A stretch of 64,000 nt of DNA from positions 92,218-156,217 of the forward strand of contig CAJTIR010000007.1 of assembly GCA_910576385.1 (NCBI GenBank), given 5' to 3'. The position numbers and the translations under genes are program-made. Shown piece after piece: positions 61,909 to 64,000 of this stretch. The notes beneath the pieces were generated by a model. The model was not told the origin of the DNA. It made no database searches and saw only the letters and a program-made list of their open reading frames with translations. Numbering within the stretch: position 1 is the stretch's first letter; every line of letters begins with the position of its first letter. This stretch comes from Lachnospiraceae bacterium. GTDB taxonomy: Bacteria; Bacillota; Clostridia; Lachnospirales; Lachnospiraceae.

Positions 61909-63543
61909 CTACATATATTCCTGTTCCATTTCCCGCATTTCCTCGTCCGTGGGGATGTCTACAATCCCGACATAGGAATAGAGGATGTCGATTTGCTGTG
62001 TCCGTTTCCTGTCCTTTTTCTCACGCTCATGGACTACGATTTTATCCACAAATGCGTTTAGGATTTCGGGTGTCAGCTCGTCGATGCGGGTGTATTTCTT
62101 GGTGACGGCTATCAGTTTGGCGACATTGGTCGCTTCTGTGTCGGCTTCGCTGACCTCGGCTGTCAAGGTTTCAATTTCCTGCTTTAGCTGTTCCTGCTCG
62201 GCTTCATATCCGTCCGACAGCTTATAAAAGCGTTCGTCATTTAGCTTTCCGTTGACATTATCCTCATAGATTTTACGGAACAGGCGGTCGAGCTCTTTTA
62301 TCCGCTTTTCGTCCTTTTCTATCTGTTTCTGCTTTGCGGATAACTCGTATCTGCGTTCCGCAAGGGTGGCGTCAATCTGCTGTCGGATAAACACACGCTC
62401 AAACTGCTGTAAATAGGAGAGGAAATGCTGAAGCTGTTTCAGGACCAACTGTTTTAATGCGTCCTCTCGGATATAGTGCTGCGTACATTCCTTCGCCCTG
62501 CTCGTCCTTTTATACATGGAACAGCGGAAATGCGCATATCCGTTTGCCGTGGCTAAGCTGAGTTTCGCCCCGCAGTCGGCACAATAGAGCAGCCCCGAAA
62601 ACATACTTGTCGTTCCGCTTTTGGTCGGTCTGCGTTTGTTCGCCCGTATCATCTGTACTTTTTCCCACATATCCCTGTCAATGATGGGAGTATGGGCATC
62701 CTCGATATACGTTCGCCTGTCTTTTGTGGTGGGGATGCGTTTCCTGCTCTTAAAGCCTAAACGGGTGGATTTAAAGCTCTCCGTCACGCCGATATATGCC
62801 ACATTTTCCAGAATGGATGCAATCATGGACGTCTCCCAGTTATAGGGATGTTCTGATTTTTTTGCAACGCCGATTCCCTTTGACACTTTGTAAGCTGACG
62901 GGGTAAGCACTTTATCTTCCCAGAGGGCTGTGGCAATGGCTGACACGCCTTTTCCCTGCATACAGAGTGAGAATATCCTGCGGACGGTTACTGCCGCTTC
63001 CTCGTCCACTAGCCAGCGTGTTTTATCGTCTGGATTCCGCAAATACCCATAGGGCGGCGCGCCTAAATGCTCGCCTGCAAGCCCTTTCGCTTTCTTGACT
63101 TCCTTTACCTTTTTGCTCGTGCTTTTTGGATACCATTCGTTGAAAAGGTTGGTAAAGGCGGCAAATTCGTTGCTCTCAAGGCTGCCCGTGTCCACGTTGT
63201 CCATGATGGCAATAAACCTCACGCCCGCTTCGGGGTAGATGATTTCGGAGTAAGAGCCGACTTCAATATAGTTCCTGCCGAAGCGTGATAAGTCTTTGAC
63301 GATGACCGTTTTTACAAGCCCTTTCTCAATGTCCGCCGACATTTCCTTAAAGCTTGGACGGTCAAAATTCGTACCCGTATAGCCGTCGTCCACGTAGAAT
63401 TTCGGGTTAGGGAAAACGTGCTCTTTGGCGTATTTCATCAGATATTCTTTCTGGTTTACAATGCTGTTGCTCTCACCCTCCCGCCCATCGTCTTGGCTTA
63501 ATCTACAATATAATGCCGTAAATTCTTCCTGCTGTCTTTTCAT
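61909..63543 (-). CDS. Large serine recombinase (TndX-like)
   Basis: 544 residues from MKRQQEEFTALYCRLSQDDG, four bases after AAAGGAGAG; an upstream 20-codon extension lacks a site. The resolvase domain has the nucleophile Ser16 (CRLSQDDG) and VKDLSRFGRNYIEVGSY. A recombinase domain follows (GAPPYGYLRNPDDKTRWLVDEEAA), then a zinc ribbon (YCADCGAKLS ... FRCSMYKR...ECTQHYI) and a long coiled coil. Such enzymes insert and excise Tn4451/Tn5397-type elements. It probably marks the left end of an integrated element running beyond the window. Codon use is G+C-rich. Confidence 0.92.
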   Translation of the reverse strand: MKRQQEEFTALYCRLSQDDGREGESNSIVNQKEYLMKYAKEHVFPNPKFYVDDGYTGTNFDRPSFKEMSADIEKGLVKTVIVKDLSRFGRNYIEVGSYSEIIYPEAGVRFIAIMDNVDTGSLESNEFAAFTNLFNEWYPKSTSKKVKEVKKAKGLAGEHLGAPPYGYLRNPDDKTRWLVDEEAAVTVRRIFSLCMQGKGVSAIATALWEDKVLTPSAYKVSKGIGVAKKSEHPYNWETSMIASILENVAYIGVTESFKSTRLGFKSRKRIPTTKDRRTYIEDAHTPIIDRDMWEKVQMIRANKRRPTKSGTTSMFSGLLYCADCGAKLSLATANGYAHFRCSMYKRTSRAKECTQHYIREDALKQLVLKQLQHFLSYLQQFERVFIRQQIDATLAERRYELSAKQKQIEKDEKRIKELDRLFRKIYEDNVNGKLNDERFYKLSDGYEAEQEQLKQEIETLTAEVSEADTEATNVAKLIAVTKKYTRIDELTPEILNAFVDKIVVHEREKKDRKRTQQIDILYSYVGIVDIPTDEEMREMEQEYM

Positions 63544-63651
63544 AAAGCTCTCCTTTCCGACAGCAGACACGGTATTGTGAAGTGTAGGTACAGTGTACCA
63601 CATCTGCCCATAAACTTCAACGCTTTAAAGCGATAATTCTTCCGCTGCCTG

Positions 63652-63780
63652 TTATTCCCCGTCATCATCACCCCAATTCTTATCATCATAAAATCCATAT
63701 CCCTGTATGCCACGCCGAAAAATATCCGTAAGCATTCCAAGCAAATCCCGCCCGCCTTTTCGGAAATGGGCGTTGACAGT
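63652..63780 (-). pseudogene. C-terminal remnant of a mobile-element protein
   Basis: The reverse strand reads NAHFRKGGRDLLGMLTDIF, then RRGIQGYGFYDDKNWGDDDGE and a stop. No start codon or upstream part is present. It looks like the tail of a gene cut at about 63780. The family is not recognised. Confidence 0.4.
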
Positions 63781-64000
63781 GTATTGGATCTATGTCAATA
63801 CTTTAGACAAAAAAAGTTGAAAGGTTATGCTGCTGTTTTAAGTTCTTCATCCTCCTTGTATAATGTATTTAGGTTGTTCAAGGGATACCTATAAACCCTC
63901 AGACCTGCTTCTTTACATCTCCTGTCTGATAGGAGATAATAGTTTTATTAGATTGAGAGGATGATCGTTCCCTCCTTGAGCGGCTCTGCTCGTACTTGAA
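63781..64000. other. Unresolved end of window, probable IS or element debris
   Basis: No gene was found. A reverse-strand frame of about 40 codons ends at 63825 (GLRVYRYPLNNLNTLYKED...) without a start. Another reads EPLKEGTIILSI. The abrupt junction with the remnant at 63780 suggests an insertion boundary. Confidence 0.3.

Overview
The window looks like a chromosomal segment of a Gram-positive anaerobe of the Lachnospiraceae type (Clostridium cluster XIVa). The grounds are moderate-to-low G+C, strong AGGAGG-type ribosome binding sites, frequent TTG starts, a PyrK/PyrD (type 1B) pyrimidine operon, small membrane proteins and a VanG-type ligase cluster. The genus cannot be fixed from sequence alone.

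Layout. 1-6.2 kb: the 3' part of a secreted beta-propeller protein, a decayed IS1182-like transposase, tRNA-Gly, a large palindromic element, a secreted thioredoxin-like/FnIII protein, an Asn-rich small protein and a rhodanese. 6.3-9.6 kb: housekeeping genes (THUMP RNA methylase, cell-wall amidase, XTP/dITP diphosphatase, phosphodiesterase). 9.7-13.4 kb: an FtsX-type ABC transporter operon ending in a lipoprotein. 13.7-14.6 kb: seven tRNAs behind a consensus promoter. 14.8-23.8 kb: a signalling block with a hybrid-like histidine kinase, a REC-HD-GYP protein and cheR-cheB-cheY-like-cheA-cheW-MCP. 23.9-25.9 kb: Trk/Ktr potassium uptake. 26.1-32.0 kb: a DUF1653 protein, pyrC-pyrF-pyrK-pyrD, then pyrE. 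32.0-35.0 kb: small membrane proteins, VanZ and an M29-like aminopeptidase. 35.3-38.9 kb: purE, purM-purN-purD. 38.9-43.8 kb: an ECF-like sigma factor, two overlapping HTH/TPR regulators and three secreted proteins, one a zincin. 43.8-45.5 kb: an IS110 element with a structured upstream region that is a bridge-RNA candidate. 45.7-47.9 kb: a tandem duplication of a secreted protein gene, then gene debris. 48.9-55.4 kb: a vanG-type cluster (vanR, vanS, vanG, vanXY, and vanT split into membrane and racemase proteins). 55.5-60.4 kb: a defence module. mutY follows, and the window ends inside a mobile element with a large serine recombinase.

The most interesting part is 55.5-60.4 kb. A TIR protein and a SIR2-SLOG protein form a Thoeris-like pair, arranged tail to tail with overlapping 3' ends and preceded by a dTMP-kinase-like gene and a HAD phosphatase. 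The 3.9-kb module is bounded by inverted repeats of about 90 bp. The repeats contain GATAA-N7-TTATC palindromes, which look like tyrosine-recombinase core sites. Repeat identity stops at the edge of one such core, and a tyrosine recombinase gene abuts the right repeat. I infer an invertible or cassette-exchanged Thoeris locus. The SIR2 catalytic His appears to be replaced by Asn.

Across the right two thirds of the window, intergenic regions carry at least eight copies of a palindromic repeat with ends like GTAACTATTYAGAAC / GTTCTGAATAGTTAC. Two copies supply the stop codon of the gene before them.
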